Positions 51,515 through 61,665 are shown, numbered from the stretch's first letter. The stretch is 64,000 bases of DNA from Neisseria sp. oral taxon 014 str. F0314 (GCF_005886145.1 NZ_CP040504.1:1674001-1738000), one strand, 5' to 3'. Made by a program: numbers and translations. The notes: generated by a model not told the origin, from the letters alone.

Positions 51515-51627
51515 CCCTCTCCCGTGGGAGAGGGTTAGGGAGAGGGCTGAGCTTGCGTTTTTCAGGCAGCGTTTGCTTAAGGGCTGCTGTCTGCACCTTC
51601 TCTCCAACCCTCCCCCGCAGGGGAGGG
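51515..51627. repeat. REP-like GC-rich palindromic element
   Basis: The palindrome CCCTCTCCC-GT-GGGAGAGGG (51515-51534) and CCCTCCCC-CGCA-GGGGAGGG (51608-51627) frame about 75 bases. The inner flanks GGTTAGGGAGAGG and CTTCTCTCCAACC are also partly complementary, so the whole element can fold as one large structure. Similar CCCTCTCCC...GGGAGAGGG elements occur between genes in many proteobacteria. Confidence 0.6.
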
Positions 51628-51645
51628 AGTCGGGTTGCGGATGGC

Positions 51646-51708
51646 GTAAAGGTCGTCTGAAAAGATTTTCAACGAAACGGGCAAGGCTCATTTTCAGACG
51701 ACCTTTAC
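51646..51708. repeat. Inverted pair of AGGTCGTCTGAA-type DUS
   Basis: TAAAGGTCGTCTGAAAA and its exact complement enclose 29 bases. Both copies are the GGTCGTCTGAA dialect. It sits upstream of two divergent genes, so it is not in a terminator position. Confidence 0.7.
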
Positions 51709-51710
51709 GG

Positions 51711-53116
<1,406 letters not shown>

Positions 53117-53139
53117 GTCAATTCGGTTCAACTTGGGCC

Positions 53140-53175
53140 AAAGGCCGTCTGAAACGGGGTTTTCAGACGGCCTTT
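53140..53175 (+). terminator. DUS-pair terminator after argG
   Basis: 15-base arms (53140-53154, 53161-53175), each with an AG-DUS, and a 6-base loop. Confidence 0.8.
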
Positions 53176-53221
53176 GAGCAAAGTACCGCACCAATTCGGG
53201 GCGGAAACGGGAAAATTTCTA

Positions 53222-53227
53222 TATAAT
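53222..53227 (+). promoter_or_regulatory. Possible -10 element before the TfpX/TfpZ-type gene
   Basis: A perfect TATAAT lies 40 bases before the start codon. No clear -35 is visible. Confidence 0.4.
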
Positions 53228-53267
53228 AGCCGCCTTGATTGATAATAACGATAGTGAAACAGACATT

Positions 53268-54059
53268 ATGGAAACTGTAAAAACTCCCTCACGTTGGCGT
53301 TTCGCCTTGAAAATGGCGGGCTGCCATCTGCTGGTCAGCCTGTTTCTGGCCGGCATGGCGGCGCTGCTGGTGTTTAAAGTATGGTATCCCTATCCGTATG
53401 CCGAGCTGACCGGCGGTTTGCAGCTTTACAAACTGGTGGTGGCGGTGGATGTGGTTTGCGGCCCGTTGCTGACGCTGGTTCTGGCCAGCCCGAAAAAGTC
53501 GGTGCGCGAACGGGTGGTGGATTTTTCGTTGGTCGGCGTTATCCAGCTTGCCGCGCTGCTGTACGGGCTGTACAGCGTTTCGTTGGCGCGGCCGGTGGCG
53601 GTGGCTTTCGAAGTGGACAGGTTTTCGGTGGTTACCGCTGCGGAGGTGGATGACACGCTGCTTGCCGATGCGCCCGAAGGATTGCGCCGCTTGCCTTGGT
53701 TCGGCGTGAACAGGGTAGGGATACGCGAACCTTTAAACGCCGAGGAGTACAACCAAGACCTGATGCTGTCGCTCAAAGGCATCGAACCGAGTATGCGTCC
53801 GAACCGTTGGGCGGCGGACGATGCGCGCGAGCGGGAAAAAATCCGCCGGGGCATGAAACCGCTGTCCGCGCTCGCCGCGATGCGGAATATGACCGAAGCC
53901 GATATTCTGCGGGAAGCGGACGTGAAGGATACGGGTGAAAAACGCTATTACCTTCCGTTTACCGGCAGCAAGGAAAAGGGATGGATTGCCGTGTTGGACG
54001 ACCATGCCGATTTTCTGGGATTCGCCAAGATCGACGGGTTTGCCAAAGCAGCCAAATAA
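53268..54059 (+). CDS. TfpX/TfpZ-type type IV pilin accessory protein
   Basis: A 263-residue inner-membrane protein. ATG at 53268 is chosen over a TTG at 53235. Three membrane helices lie at about residues 17-37, 50-70 and 80-105, with the family motifs VWYPYP, VVAVDVVCGPLLTLVL and a RPVAVAFEVDRF strand; a soluble C-terminal domain follows. It resembles TfpX/TfpZ proteins that modulate assembly of particular type IV pilins. No pilin gene adjoins it, so its pilin partner is elsewhere or the role has shifted. Confidence 0.75.
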   Translation: METVKTPSRWRFALKMAGCHLLVSLFLAGMAALLVFKVWYPYPYAELTGGLQLYKLVVAVDVVCGPLLTLVLASPKKSVRERVVDFSLVGVIQLAALLYGLYSVSLARPVAVAFEVDRFSVVTAAEVDDTLLADAPEGLRRLPWFGVNRVGIREPLNAEEYNQDLMLSLKGIEPSMRPNRWAADDAREREKIRRGMKPLSALAAMRNMTEADILREADVKDTGEKRYYLPFTGSKEKGWIAVLDDHADFLGFAKIDGFAKAAK

Positions 54060-54073
54060 GCAGGTTTGAAGGG

Positions 54074-54112
54074 ATAAAAGGCCGTCTGAAAAATTTTCAG
54101 ACGGCCTTTTAT
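54074..54112. terminator. DUS-pair terminator between convergent genes
   Basis: 18-base arms (54074-54091, 54095-54112) with AG-DUS and a 3-base loop. Confidence 0.8.
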
Positions 54113-54123
54113 TTGTCGTCCGG

Positions 54124-54645
54124 TCAGGAAACGGGCGTACATTCGTGCAGCAGCAGATTGTCCACCGTCGCTTCCGTGCCGTCGATGCCTTCCGCCTGTT
54201 CGTGATGGACGAGGAAGCCGTTGCCCTCTTTATAGAAATCGTTGCCGAATTCGTTACCGATGGTCCACGTTTGCGTACCGTCGCTGAAGGCGGTCAGGTC
54301 TTCGTCGCTGCCGGCCGCGCTGTATGCCGCGGTCAGGATGCCGCCTTTGTATCTGATTTGGGCTTCGGGACCGGCACTGCCCTTGTAATAGCGTGCCTCG
54401 ACGCTTCCCTCGGCGCAACGGTATTTCTGCCATGCGGCCCGGTCGGCCGTTTGCAGTTCGCCGCCCAAAGCCGCGGGTGCGGACGCTGCGGCAGGGGCGG
54501 GCTGGGAAACGGCTGCGGGAGCAGGGGCGGATACGGTTTGCGGTGAGTCGGGCGCGGAAGCTTGGGAGGGAGAGGCGGATTCTTTCTGTCCGCAGGCGGC
54601 CAAAAGGCAGCAGGAAAGGAATAGGACGGTTTTGTTCACAGACAT
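54124..54645 (-). CDS. Lipoprotein, possibly MliC/ACP-like
   Basis: A 173-residue lipoprotein with signal peptide and lipobox LLAAC-G (lipidated C18). A low-complexity Ala/Pro/Ser linker (about 24-62) precedes a small domain with two cysteines (KYRC near the start and HECTPVS at the end), FLVHHEQ and basic/acidic beta strands. The YRC...C frame and size recall the MliC lysozyme-inhibitor/neisserial ACP fold, but identity is too weak to be sure. Stands alone, convergent with the TfpX/TfpZ-type gene and divergent from dxs. Confidence 0.65.
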   Translation of the reverse strand: MSVNKTVLFLSCCLLAACGQKESASPSQASAPDSPQTVSAPAPAAVSQPAPAAASAPAALGGELQTADRAAWQKYRCAEGSVEARYYKGSAGPEAQIRYKGGILTAAYSAAGSDEDLTAFSDGTQTWTIGNEFGNDFYKEGNGFLVHHEQAEGIDGTEATVDNLLLHECTPVS

Positions 54646-54790
54646 AATTTGATACGTTCATTTGATTATTTGCCGTAGGGTAGCACGAAGTGGCGGAAAT
54701 TTCATATCTTAAGGCGAAAATTTGCCTGTCTTTGCAGGCCGTCTGAAAACGGCGGGCGGCAAATTTAGGCTGATGGAGTATGCGAACTCT

Positions 54791-54799
54791 TGCTATAAT
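54791..54799 (+). promoter_or_regulatory. Extended -10 promoter of dxs
   Basis: TGCTATAAT lies about 90 bases before the dxs start, the same perfect extended -10 seen before the ferredoxin gene. Confidence 0.55.
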
Positions 54800-54889
54800 C
54801 AGCACAAAACGCCTGCCATCCGCCAAGCCCCGCAATACGGGCGGATGCGCCGTGTGCAGGCCCAGCCCGTACCCATCGAAGAATAATCC

Positions 54890-56809
54890 ATGAGCCAAAC
54901 CCCTTTACTAGACACCATCAATCTGCCGCAGGATTTGCGCAGGCTGGATAAAAAACAGCTACCGCAGATTGCCGCCGAATTGCGGGCATTCCTGCTGGAT
55001 TCGATAGGCAAAACCGGCGGGCATTTCGCCAGCAATCTGGGCGCGGTCGAGCTGACCATCGCCCTGCACTATGTGTACGACACGCCCGAAGACAAGCTGG
55101 TTTGGGATGTCGGCCATCAAAGCTATCCGCACAAAATCCTTACCGGCCGCAAAGATCAAATGCACACCATGCGCCGCTACGGCGGTTTGGCGGGTTTTCC
55201 CAAACGCAGCGAGTCCGAATATGACGCGTTTGGCGTAGGGCATTCCTCCACCTCCATCGGCGCGGCGTTGGGCATGGCGGCGGCAGACAAGCTCTTGGGC
55301 AGCGACCGCCGCAGCGTCGCCATTATCGGCGACGGTGCGATGACGGCGGGTCAGGCGTTTGAAGCCTTGAACTGCGCGGGCGACATGGACGTGAACCTGC
55401 TGGTCATCCTCAACGACAACGAAATGTCGATTTCCCCCAACGTCGGCGCGCTGCCGAAATACCTCGCCAGTAACGTCGTGCGCGATATGCGCGGCGTGTT
55501 GAGCACCATCAAGGCGCAATCGAGCAAGGTTTTGGACAAGCTGCCCGGCGCGATGGAGCTTGCCCAAAAAGTCGAGCACAAAATCAAAACGCTGGCGGGC
55601 GAAGCCGAACACGCCAAGCAGTCGCTGTCTTTGTTTGAAAACTTCGGTTTCCGCTACACCGGCCCCGTGGACGGCCACAACGTCGAGCATCTGGTTGACG
55701 TATTGAAAGATTTGCACGGCCGCAAAGGCCCGCAACTGCTGCACGTCATCACCAAAAAGGGCAACGGCTACAAACTCGCCGAAAACGACCCCGTCAAATA
55801 CCACGCCGTCGCCAACCTGCCCAAAGACGTTTCAGACGACCTCAAAACCGCAACGTCGTCTGAAAAAGAAAACAAGCCCGCCGCCAAACCGACTTATACG
55901 CAAGTGTTCGGCAAATGGCTGTGCGACCAGGCGGCGGCAGATTCCCGATTGGCAGCGATTACCCCCGCCATGCGCGAGGGTAGCGGACTGGTTGAATTCG
56001 AACAACAATTCCCCGACCGCTATTTCGATGTCGGCATCGCCGAGCAACACGCCGTTACCTTTGCCGGCGGTTTGGCTTGCGAAGGCATGAAGCCCGTCGT
56101 CGCCATTTATTCCACCTTCCTCCAGCGCGCCTACGACCAACTGGTGCACGACATCGCTCTGCAAAACCTGCCCGTTTTGTTTGCCGTCGACCGTGCGGGC
56201 ATCGTGGGCGCGGACGGCCCGACCCATGCCGGTTTGTACGATTTGAGCTTCTTGCGCTGCGTGCCGAACATGATTGTCGCCGCGCCGAGCGATGAAAACG
56301 AATGCCGCCTGCTGCTTTCGACCTGCTATCAGGCAGACGCCCCTGCCGCCGTCCGCTATCCGCGCGGCACGGGAACAGGCGCGCCCGTTTCAGACGACCT
56401 CGAAACCGTAGCCATCGGCAAAGGCATCATCCGCCGCCAAGGCGAGAAAACCGCATTCATCGCCTTCGGCAGCATGGTCGCCCCCGCATTGGCGGTTGCC
56501 GAAAAATTGAACGCCACCGTCGCCGATATGCGCTTCGTCAAACCGATAGACGAGGAACTCATCGTCCGCCTCGCCCAAAGCCACGACTACATCGTTACCG
56601 CCGAAGAAAACGCCGAACAAGGCGGCGCAGGCAGCGCGGTGCTGGAAGTGTTGGCGAAACACGGCATCTGCAAACCTGTTTTACTTTTGGGCGTTGCCGA
56701 TACCGTAACCGAACACGGCGACCCGAAAAAACTTTTGGACGATTTGGGCTTGAGTGCCGAACGAATCGAACAGCGGATACAGCAGTGGATAGCGGCGAAG
56801 GCCGTCTGA
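54890..56809 (+). CDS. dxs: 1-deoxy-D-xylulose-5-phosphate synthase
   Basis: A 639-residue thiamine-diphosphate enzyme, the first step of the MEP isoprenoid route (pyruvate plus glyceraldehyde 3-phosphate). TPP motif GDGAMTAG...[13 protein letters not shown], the conserved [12 protein letters not shown], and [15 protein letters not shown] are intact. Two variant DUS-like sequences in opposite orientation (about 55829 and 55855) lie in the interdomain linker ([14 protein letters not shown]), and another at about 56388. The last codons and stop (GCC GTC TGA) are part of an AG-DUS. Confidence 0.97.
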   Translation: MSQTPLLDTINLPQDLRRLDKKQLPQIAAELRAFLLDSIGKTGGHFASNLGAVELTIALHYVYDTPEDKLVWDVGHQSYPHKILTGRKDQMHTMRRYGGLAGFPKRSESEYDAFGVGHSSTSIGAALGMAAADKLLGSDRRSVAIIGDGAMTAGQAFEALNCAGDMDVNLLVILNDNEMSISPNVGALPKYLASNVVRDMRGVLSTIKAQSSKVLDKLPGAMELAQKVEHKIKTLAGEAEHAKQSLSLFENFGFRYTGPVDGHNVEHLVDVLKDLHGRKGPQLLHVITKKGNGYKLAENDPVKYHAVANLPKDVSDDLKTATSSEKENKPAAKPTYTQVFGKWLCDQAAADSRLAAITPAMREGSGLVEFEQQFPDRYFDVGIAEQHAVTFAGGLACEGMKPVVAIYSTFLQRAYDQLVHDIALQNLPVLFAVDRAGIVGADGPTHAGLYDLSFLRCVPNMIVAAPSDENECRLLLSTCYQADAPAAVRYPRGTGTGAPVSDDLETVAIGKGIIRRQGEKTAFIAFGSMVAPALAVAEKLNATVADMRFVKPIDEELIVRLAQSHDYIVTAEENAEQGGAGSAVLEVLAKHGICKPVLLLGVADTVTEHGDPKKLLDDLGLSAERIEQRIQQWIAAKAV

Positions 56810-56813
56810 AAAC

Positions 56814-56872
56814 ACACAAAACCATAAAGGCCGTCTGAAAAAATATTTCAGACGGCCTTTATGGTTTTGTGT
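56814..56872 (+). terminator. Long DUS terminator after dxs
   Basis: Perfect 27-base arms (56814-56840, 56846-56872) around AAATA; 12-13 bases of each arm lie outside the DUS. A third DUS, holding the dxs stop codon, sits just upstream. Confidence 0.85.
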
Positions 56873-57223
56873 TCCGATAGGAAACGTGAGCCAGTCTTTT
56901 GATTTATATTTGAAACAACATTTTTTAACATTTAAAGAATGTCGAACATTGTTTCCGGCGGCAGCTTCAGTTGGCGGCTGTATTGGTTGCAAACAGATTG
57001 GCGGATGAGACAATGTAAATCAAGCTATATTTTTGTGTAAATAATGTTTTTATGAGAATAAATTTCTATTTAAAATACAATTTATGCAATTTAGTATCAA
57101 TGGTAAAGCAATAGGTATCGGATTCATTTCATTTTACATGAATCTTTTGCGTAAAAAGCTGTACAGTTTACTAGGCGGCCTTTCGGAATCATTTATAATT
57201 TCATGAAAGAAAGCGAGATTGTC
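56873..57223. other. About 350 bases of AT-rich intergenic DNA
   Basis: No gene is recognised. It is clearly more AT-rich than its surroundings and lacks DUS. A TATAAT (57194-57199) near its end probably starts the DUF3079 transcript. Confidence 0.5.
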
Positions 57224-57520
57224 ATGGCTAAAAAATTTCCGATTTTTCCGAAAAATCCCGAACGAATCTGCTGGGGCTGCGACAAGTATTGCCGTGCAGA
57301 CGATTTGCAGTGCGGTAACGGCTGCGAGCGTATCCAGCACCCTATCGAGGTGGACGGGCAGGATTGGTATAAAAAAGGTGATTGGAGCAATCTGTTGAGC
57401 GACCAGCAGCAAATCGAACTGGGTTTGAAAGAAGCGCCGCCGGCAGAAGCCGTTGTTAAGATAGAACCGAAAATTGCGAAACCGCACATCAAGCTGCCAT
57501 TGAAAAACAAGGCCGTCTGA
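57224..57520 (+). CDS. DUF3079 family small cysteine-rich protein
   Basis: A 98-residue protein of unknown function. ATG at 57224 gives the conserved MAKKFPIFPKNPERICWGCDKYC; an ATG at 57203 lies too close to the -10 at 57194 to be used. Four cysteines (CWGCDKYC, LQCGNGC) could bind metal, followed by QHPIEVDGQDWYKKGDW. The C-terminal tail (about 65-98) exceeds usual DUF3079 proteins and ends KAV plus stop encoded by a DUS. Confidence 0.8.
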   Translation: MAKKFPIFPKNPERICWGCDKYCRADDLQCGNGCERIQHPIEVDGQDWYKKGDWSNLLSDQQQIELGLKEAPPAEAVVKIEPKIAKPHIKLPLKNKAV

Positions 57521-57583
57521 AAACGAAAGTCGCGGCCCAAGCGTACTTTTTCGATGGTTCCCGTTATCGTGAAGGCAAAACGG

Positions 57584-57646
57584 AAAGGCCGTCTGAACAG
57601 GGAAGGAGAAACATAAGGCTTCTTCCTTTCTGTTCAGACGGCCTTT
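57584..57646. terminator. DUS-pair hairpin between DUF3079 gene and pilU
   Basis: 17-base arms AAAGGCCGTCTGAACAG and complement (57584-57600, 57630-57646); the 29-base loop has an inner GGAAG/CTTCC stem. Serves two convergent genes. A further single DUS lies at about 57657. Confidence 0.75.
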
Positions 57647-57672
57647 TGAAGGTTTGAGGCCGTCTGAAAATA

Positions 57673-58902
57673 CTACATCAGGTTCAAATCGCTGATGCGG
57701 TCGTACAACCGTGCGGGATCGTTGCCTTCCTCGTGCATTTGGATGCGCAGGCGCAAGTCGTTGACGGAGTCGGCTTGGCGCAGGGCTTCGTCATATTCGA
57801 TTTGATCTTTGATATAGAGGTTGAACAGGTGCTGGTCGAAAGTCTGCATCCCTTCGGTGCTCGAACGCTGCATCAAGCCGTGCACGTCCATCAGATCGCC
57901 TTTGAAAATCAAATCCTGCATGGCGGGCGTGTTCAGCAGCAGGTCGATGACGGCGGTGCGAAGGGTACGGTTTTTGCGGATGACGAGACGTTGGCCGATG
58001 ATGCCGGTCAGGTTCAGTGCCAAATCCATCAGCACCTGCGGGCGGCGGTCTTCGGAATAGAAGTTGGTGATGCGCTCGATGGCTTGCGCCGCATTGTTGG
58101 CGTGGATGGTGAAGACGCACAGGTGGCCGGTTTGGGCGAGCTGCATGGCGTATTCCATACTGCTTTCGCTGCGCACCTCGCCGATACAGACGACGTCCGG
58201 CGCTTGGCGCATCGCGCTTTGCACGGCGATTTTCCAGTCGGGCGTATCGATGCCGACTTCGCGTTGGGTGAAAATGCAGCGGCGCGGTTTGTAGATGTAT
58301 TCAATCGGGTCTTCGATGGTAACAATGTGGCCGGGCACTTTGTTGTTGCGATAATCCAGCATCGATGCCATAGTGGTGGATTTACCCGAACCTGTCGGAC
58401 CGGCCAGAATCAGCATTCCGCGCGGAGTGAGGGCGAGGTCTTTCAATTTCGGCGGCAGGCCCAATTCGTCGATTTCGGGGATTTTCTGGTTGATGCGGCG
58501 CAACACCATACCGACGCGGCCCTGCTCGTGATAGGCGTTGACGCGGTAGCGCGTGTTGCTGCGCGATTGCACCGAATAGTTGATTTCCCAGTTCTGGTTA
58601 AAGGCTTCCAACTGTTCGGGGTTCATGGTCGATTCGACGATGGCGGCGGTTTCCTCGCCGGTCAGCGCTTTGTGCGGTACGGGGGAAAGTACGCCGCTGA
58701 CCTTCATGGCGGGCGGGAAGCCTGCGCTGATGAAGATGTCGGACGCGTTACGGCTTTCCGCTTCGGCGCACATGCGGTCAAGCAGCGGATGCAGATGGGT
58801 GCCGATTTCGGCGGGGGTAGGAATGTGCGGCGGCTGGTTTTTCTGTGAATAAGCCTGCACCATTTCGGTTAAAAGGTCGTGTAGGGGAGTAGAGTCGCTC
58901 AT
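57673..58902 (-). CDS. pilU: Type IV pilus retraction ATPase paralogue PilU
   Basis: A 409-residue cytoplasmic hexameric ATPase of the PilT/VirB11 family that aids PilT-driven pilus retraction. Walker A GPTGSGKSTT, Asp-box DPIEYI and Walker B VCIGEVRS with the His box are present. The AIRNLIRE signature of PilT is replaced by TPAMQDLIF, typical of PilU. It follows pilT after 35 bases on the same strand. Confidence 0.95.
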   Translation of the reverse strand: MSDSTPLHDLLTEMVQAYSQKNQPPHIPTPAEIGTHLHPLLDRMCAEAESRNASDIFISAGFPPAMKVSGVLSPVPHKALTGEETAAIVESTMNPEQLEAFNQNWEINYSVQSRSNTRYRVNAYHEQGRVGMVLRRINQKIPEIDELGLPPKLKDLALTPRGMLILAGPTGSGKSTTMASMLDYRNNKVPGHIVTIEDPIEYIYKPRRCIFTQREVGIDTPDWKIAVQSAMRQAPDVVCIGEVRSESSMEYAMQLAQTGHLCVFTIHANNAAQAIERITNFYSEDRRPQVLMDLALNLTGIIGQRLVIRKNRTLRTAVIDLLLNTPAMQDLIFKGDLMDVHGLMQRSSTEGMQTFDQHLFNLYIKDQIEYDEALRQADSVNDLRLRIQMHEEGNDPARLYDRISDLNLM

Positions 58903-58937
58903 TTTTATGTGCTCTTGTTTATTTGAATTTGCTTGAA

Positions 58938-59984
58938 TCAGGCAATCGACAGACTTTCGCTGTTTTGCGCTTTGCTGCGGGCGACTTCGGGGCTGATGGT
59001 GCCTTGGCGGACCAGGGCCTGAAGTGCTTGGTCGAGCGTCTGCATACCGTGCGCCTGACCGGTTTGCAATGTGGAGTTGATTTGCGCGATTTTGTTTTCG
59101 CGGATAAGGTTGCGCACGGCGGGGGTGGAGATAAGGATTTCGTGCGCGGCGACGCGGCCGTTGCCGTCGCGGGTTTTCAGCAGGGTTTGTGAAATAACCG
59201 CGCGCAGGGATTCGGACAGCATCGAACGCACCATTTCTTTTTCGCCGGCCGGGAATACGTCGACGATACGGTCTACGGTTTTGGCGGCGCCGGTGGTGTG
59301 CAGCGTGCCGAATACCAAGTGGCCGGTTTCGGCGGCGGTCAGCGCGAGGCCGATGGTTTCGGGGTCGCGCATCTCGCCCACCAGAATCACGTCGGGGTCT
59401 TCACGCAATGCGGAACGCAGGGCGTTGGCGAAGCTGTGGGTGTGCTGGTGCAGTTCGCGCTGGTTAATCAACGCTTTTTTACTCGGGTGCACAAACTCAA
59501 TCGGATCTTCGATAGTCAAAATATGTGCGGGCTGGGTTTCGTTGATGTAGTTGATCATCGCTGCCAGCGTGGTGGATTTGCCGGAGCCGGTCGGGCCGGT
59601 CACCAATACCAGCCCGCGCGGGTTGTCGGCGATTTTTTGGAAAATACGCGGCGCGCGCAGGTCTTCCAGCGTCAGCACGGTACTCGGAATGGTACGGAAA
59701 ACGGCGGCGGGGCCGCGGTTGGAGGTGAATGCGTTGACACGGAAACGGGCGACGTTGGGCAGCTCGAACGAGAAGTCGACCTCCAAATCTTGTTGGAAAA
59801 TTTTGCGCTGGTGGTCGTTCATAACCGAAGTAACCATGTTGCCGACTTCTTCGGCGGTCATTTCGGGCAGGTTGATGCGGCGGATGTCGCCGTGTACGCG
59901 AATCATGGGAGACATTTCCGAGCTTAAATGAAGGTCGGATGCTTTGTTTTTTACGCCGAAAGCGAGTAAGTCGGTAATCTGCAT
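58938..59984 (-). CDS. pilT: Type IV pilus retraction ATPase PilT
   Basis: A 348-residue motor for pilus retraction, twitching motility and DNA uptake. PAS-like N-terminal domain, Walker A GPTGSGKSTT, Asp box EDPIEFVH, Walker B VILVGEMRDPET, His box GHLVFGTLHT and the PilT-specific AVRNLIRE are all intact. First gene of the pilT-pilU unit, divergent from yggS. Confidence 0.97.
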   Translation of the reverse strand: MQITDLLAFGVKNKASDLHLSSEMSPMIRVHGDIRRINLPEMTAEEVGNMVTSVMNDHQRKIFQQDLEVDFSFELPNVARFRVNAFTSNRGPAAVFRTIPSTVLTLEDLRAPRIFQKIADNPRGLVLVTGPTGSGKSTTLAAMINYINETQPAHILTIEDPIEFVHPSKKALINQRELHQHTHSFANALRSALREDPDVILVGEMRDPETIGLALTAAETGHLVFGTLHTTGAAKTVDRIVDVFPAGEKEMVRSMLSESLRAVISQTLLKTRDGNGRVAAHEILISTPAVRNLIRENKIAQINSTLQTGQAHGMQTLDQALQALVRQGTISPEVARSKAQNSESLSIA

Positions 59985-60098
59985 AATGCGGCCTTGTTGA
60001 TTGGAATAGTAAACCCGTTTATTTTAAATAGATAAGCGGTGTTCGATAAAGTAAAATTTTAAGAAATTACATTAAACGGATAAATTAGGGAAAGAACC

Positions 60099-60794
60099 AT
60101 GTCGGTATTGCAACAGAACTATCATAACGTATTGGCGCAGATTGCCGGTGCCGAGGCGTCCGCCGGAAGGAGTGCCGGAGAGGTAAGGCTGGTGGCGGTG
60201 GGTAAAACCTTTCCCGCCGGCGACATCCGCGAAGTGTATGCCGCCGGACAGCGCGATTTCGGCGAAAACTATATTCAGGAATGGTATGAAAAAACCGAGG
60301 ATTTGGCCGATTTGTCCGACATCGTGTGGCACATCATCGGCGACGTGCAGTCGAATAAAACCAAATTCGTGGCCGAACGCGCCCACTGGGTGCATACCAT
60401 AGGCCGTCTGAAAACCGCCCGGCGCCTAAGTGCGCAGAGGCCGTCTGAAATGCCGCCGCTACAGGTGTGCATCGAAGTGAACATTGCGGGCGAGGCGGCC
60501 AAACACGGTGTCGCGCCGGATGAGGCGGTTGCGCTGGCCTGCGAAGTGGCAAAGTTGCCGAACCTCAAAATGCGCGGGTTGATGTGCGTGGCGAAAGCCG
60601 ATGCCGGCGAGGCTGAACTGCGCGAAGCATTCGGCCGGATGCGGGCGCTGTTGGCGGAATTGAATGCGGCAGGCGTGGCGGCGGACGTATTGTCGATGGG
60701 CATGTCGGGCGATATGAAGATTGCCGTCGCATGCGGTGCAACCCACGTCCGCATCGGCAGTGCGATTTTCGGCCGACGGGATTACAGCAAATAA
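60099..60794 (+). CDS. yggS: YggS family pyridoxal-phosphate homeostasis protein
   Basis: A 231-residue TIM-barrel PLP-binding protein without known catalytic activity that buffers cellular PLP. The PLP lysine sits in VAVGKTFPA; FGENYIQE, HIIGDVQSNK, VNIAGEAAKHG, LSMGMSGDMKIA and VRIGSAIFG are conserved. Two DUS copies (about 60402, 60438) flank the PSEMPPLQVCIEVN region. The pilT | yggS-proC-yggT arrangement is the same as in Pseudomonas aeruginosa. Confidence 0.93.
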   Translation: MSVLQQNYHNVLAQIAGAEASAGRSAGEVRLVAVGKTFPAGDIREVYAAGQRDFGENYIQEWYEKTEDLADLSDIVWHIIGDVQSNKTKFVAERAHWVHTIGRLKTARRLSAQRPSEMPPLQVCIEVNIAGEAAKHGVAPDEAVALACEVAKLPNLKMRGLMCVAKADAGEAELREAFGRMRALLAELNAAGVAADVLSMGMSGDMKIAVACGATHVRIGSAIFGRRDYSK

Positions 60795-60800
60795 ATCGTG

Positions 60801-60837
60801 ATGAGGCCGTCTGAAAATGTTTTTCAGACGGCCTCAT
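60801..60837 (+). terminator. DUS-pair hairpin between yggS and proC
   Basis: 17-base arms ATGAGGCCGTCTGAAAA and complement with a 3-base loop. It may separate yggS from proC. Confidence 0.7.
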
Positions 60838-60865
60838 GAATAGAACAGGATAGGAGGGTTGCAAA

Positions 60866-61663
60866 ATGAACATCTATTTCTTGGGTGGCGGCAATATGGC
60901 TGCCGCGATTGCGGGCGGGCTGGTCAGGCAGGGCGGCCATCGGGTGCACATTGCCAACCGAGGTAAAGAAAAACGCGAACGTCTGGCAGAGGAGTTGGGC
61001 GTGTCCGTATCTGAAAAGCTGCCCGAACTGACAGCGGACGACGTGCTGGTATTGGCGGTCAAACCGCAGGACATGCAGGCCGCCTGCCAAGGCGTGCAAA
61101 CCAACGGCGCGCTGGTGTTGTCCGTCGCCGCCGGATTGAGTATCGCCACCTTAAGCCGCTATCTGGGCGGAACGCGCCGCATTGTCCGCGTGATGCCGAA
61201 TACGCCGGGAAAAATCGGTTTGGGGGTATCGGGGATGTTTGCCGACGACAGCGTTTCCGACCAAGACAAAGCGGCGGCAGACAGCATTATGCGTGCGGTC
61301 GGCATCACCGTATGGCTCGACGGCGAAGAGCGGCTGCATGATATTACCGGCATCAGCGGCAGCGGGCCGGCCTATGTGTTTTATCTGCTGGATGCGCTGA
61401 AACAGGCGGCCCGACAGCAGGGTTTCGGCGAAAAAGAGGCACACAGGCTGAGTTTGGCAACCTTCAAAGGAGCCGTCGCGCTGGCCGATCAGACGGGAGA
61501 GGATTTCGCCGTATTGCAGCAAAATGTTACCTCCAAAGGCGGCACCACCCATGAGGCCATCGAAACCTTCAAGGCCGGGCAGGTTGCCGAAACTGTCGTA
61601 AAAGGCGTGGCGGCGTGCGTCAACCGTTCGCGGGAGTTGGCCAAACAGTTTGAGGCCGTCTGA
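60866..61663 (+). CDS. proC: Pyrroline-5-carboxylate reductase
   Basis: A 265-residue NADPH-dependent enzyme for the last step of proline synthesis. Rossmann motif FLGGGNMAAAIAGG, VRVMPNTPGKIGLGVSGM and the C-terminal signature VTSKGGTTHEAIETF are intact. The final EAV and stop are encoded by an AG-DUS (GAG GCC GTC TGA), and yggT begins 2 bases later. Confidence 0.96.
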   Translation: MNIYFLGGGNMAAAIAGGLVRQGGHRVHIANRGKEKRERLAEELGVSVSEKLPELTADDVLVLAVKPQDMQAACQGVQTNGALVLSVAAGLSIATLSRYLGGTRRIVRVMPNTPGKIGLGVSGMFADDSVSDQDKAAADSIMRAVGITVWLDGEERLHDITGISGSGPAYVFYLLDALKQAARQQGFGEKEAHRLSLATFKGAVALADQTGEDFAVLQQNVTSKGGTTHEAIETFKAGQVAETVVKGVAACVNRSRELAKQFEAV

Positions 61664-61665
61664 AA

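Noticed and set aside
57733..58848. A 371-codon plus-strand open frame opposite pilU
   Set aside because: It is the reverse frame of a conserved ATPase gene and its composition resembles no protein family. The same applies to the frames opposite topA (10450-11388), argG (51989-52930), ntrX (4458-5303) and lptD (47871-48692).
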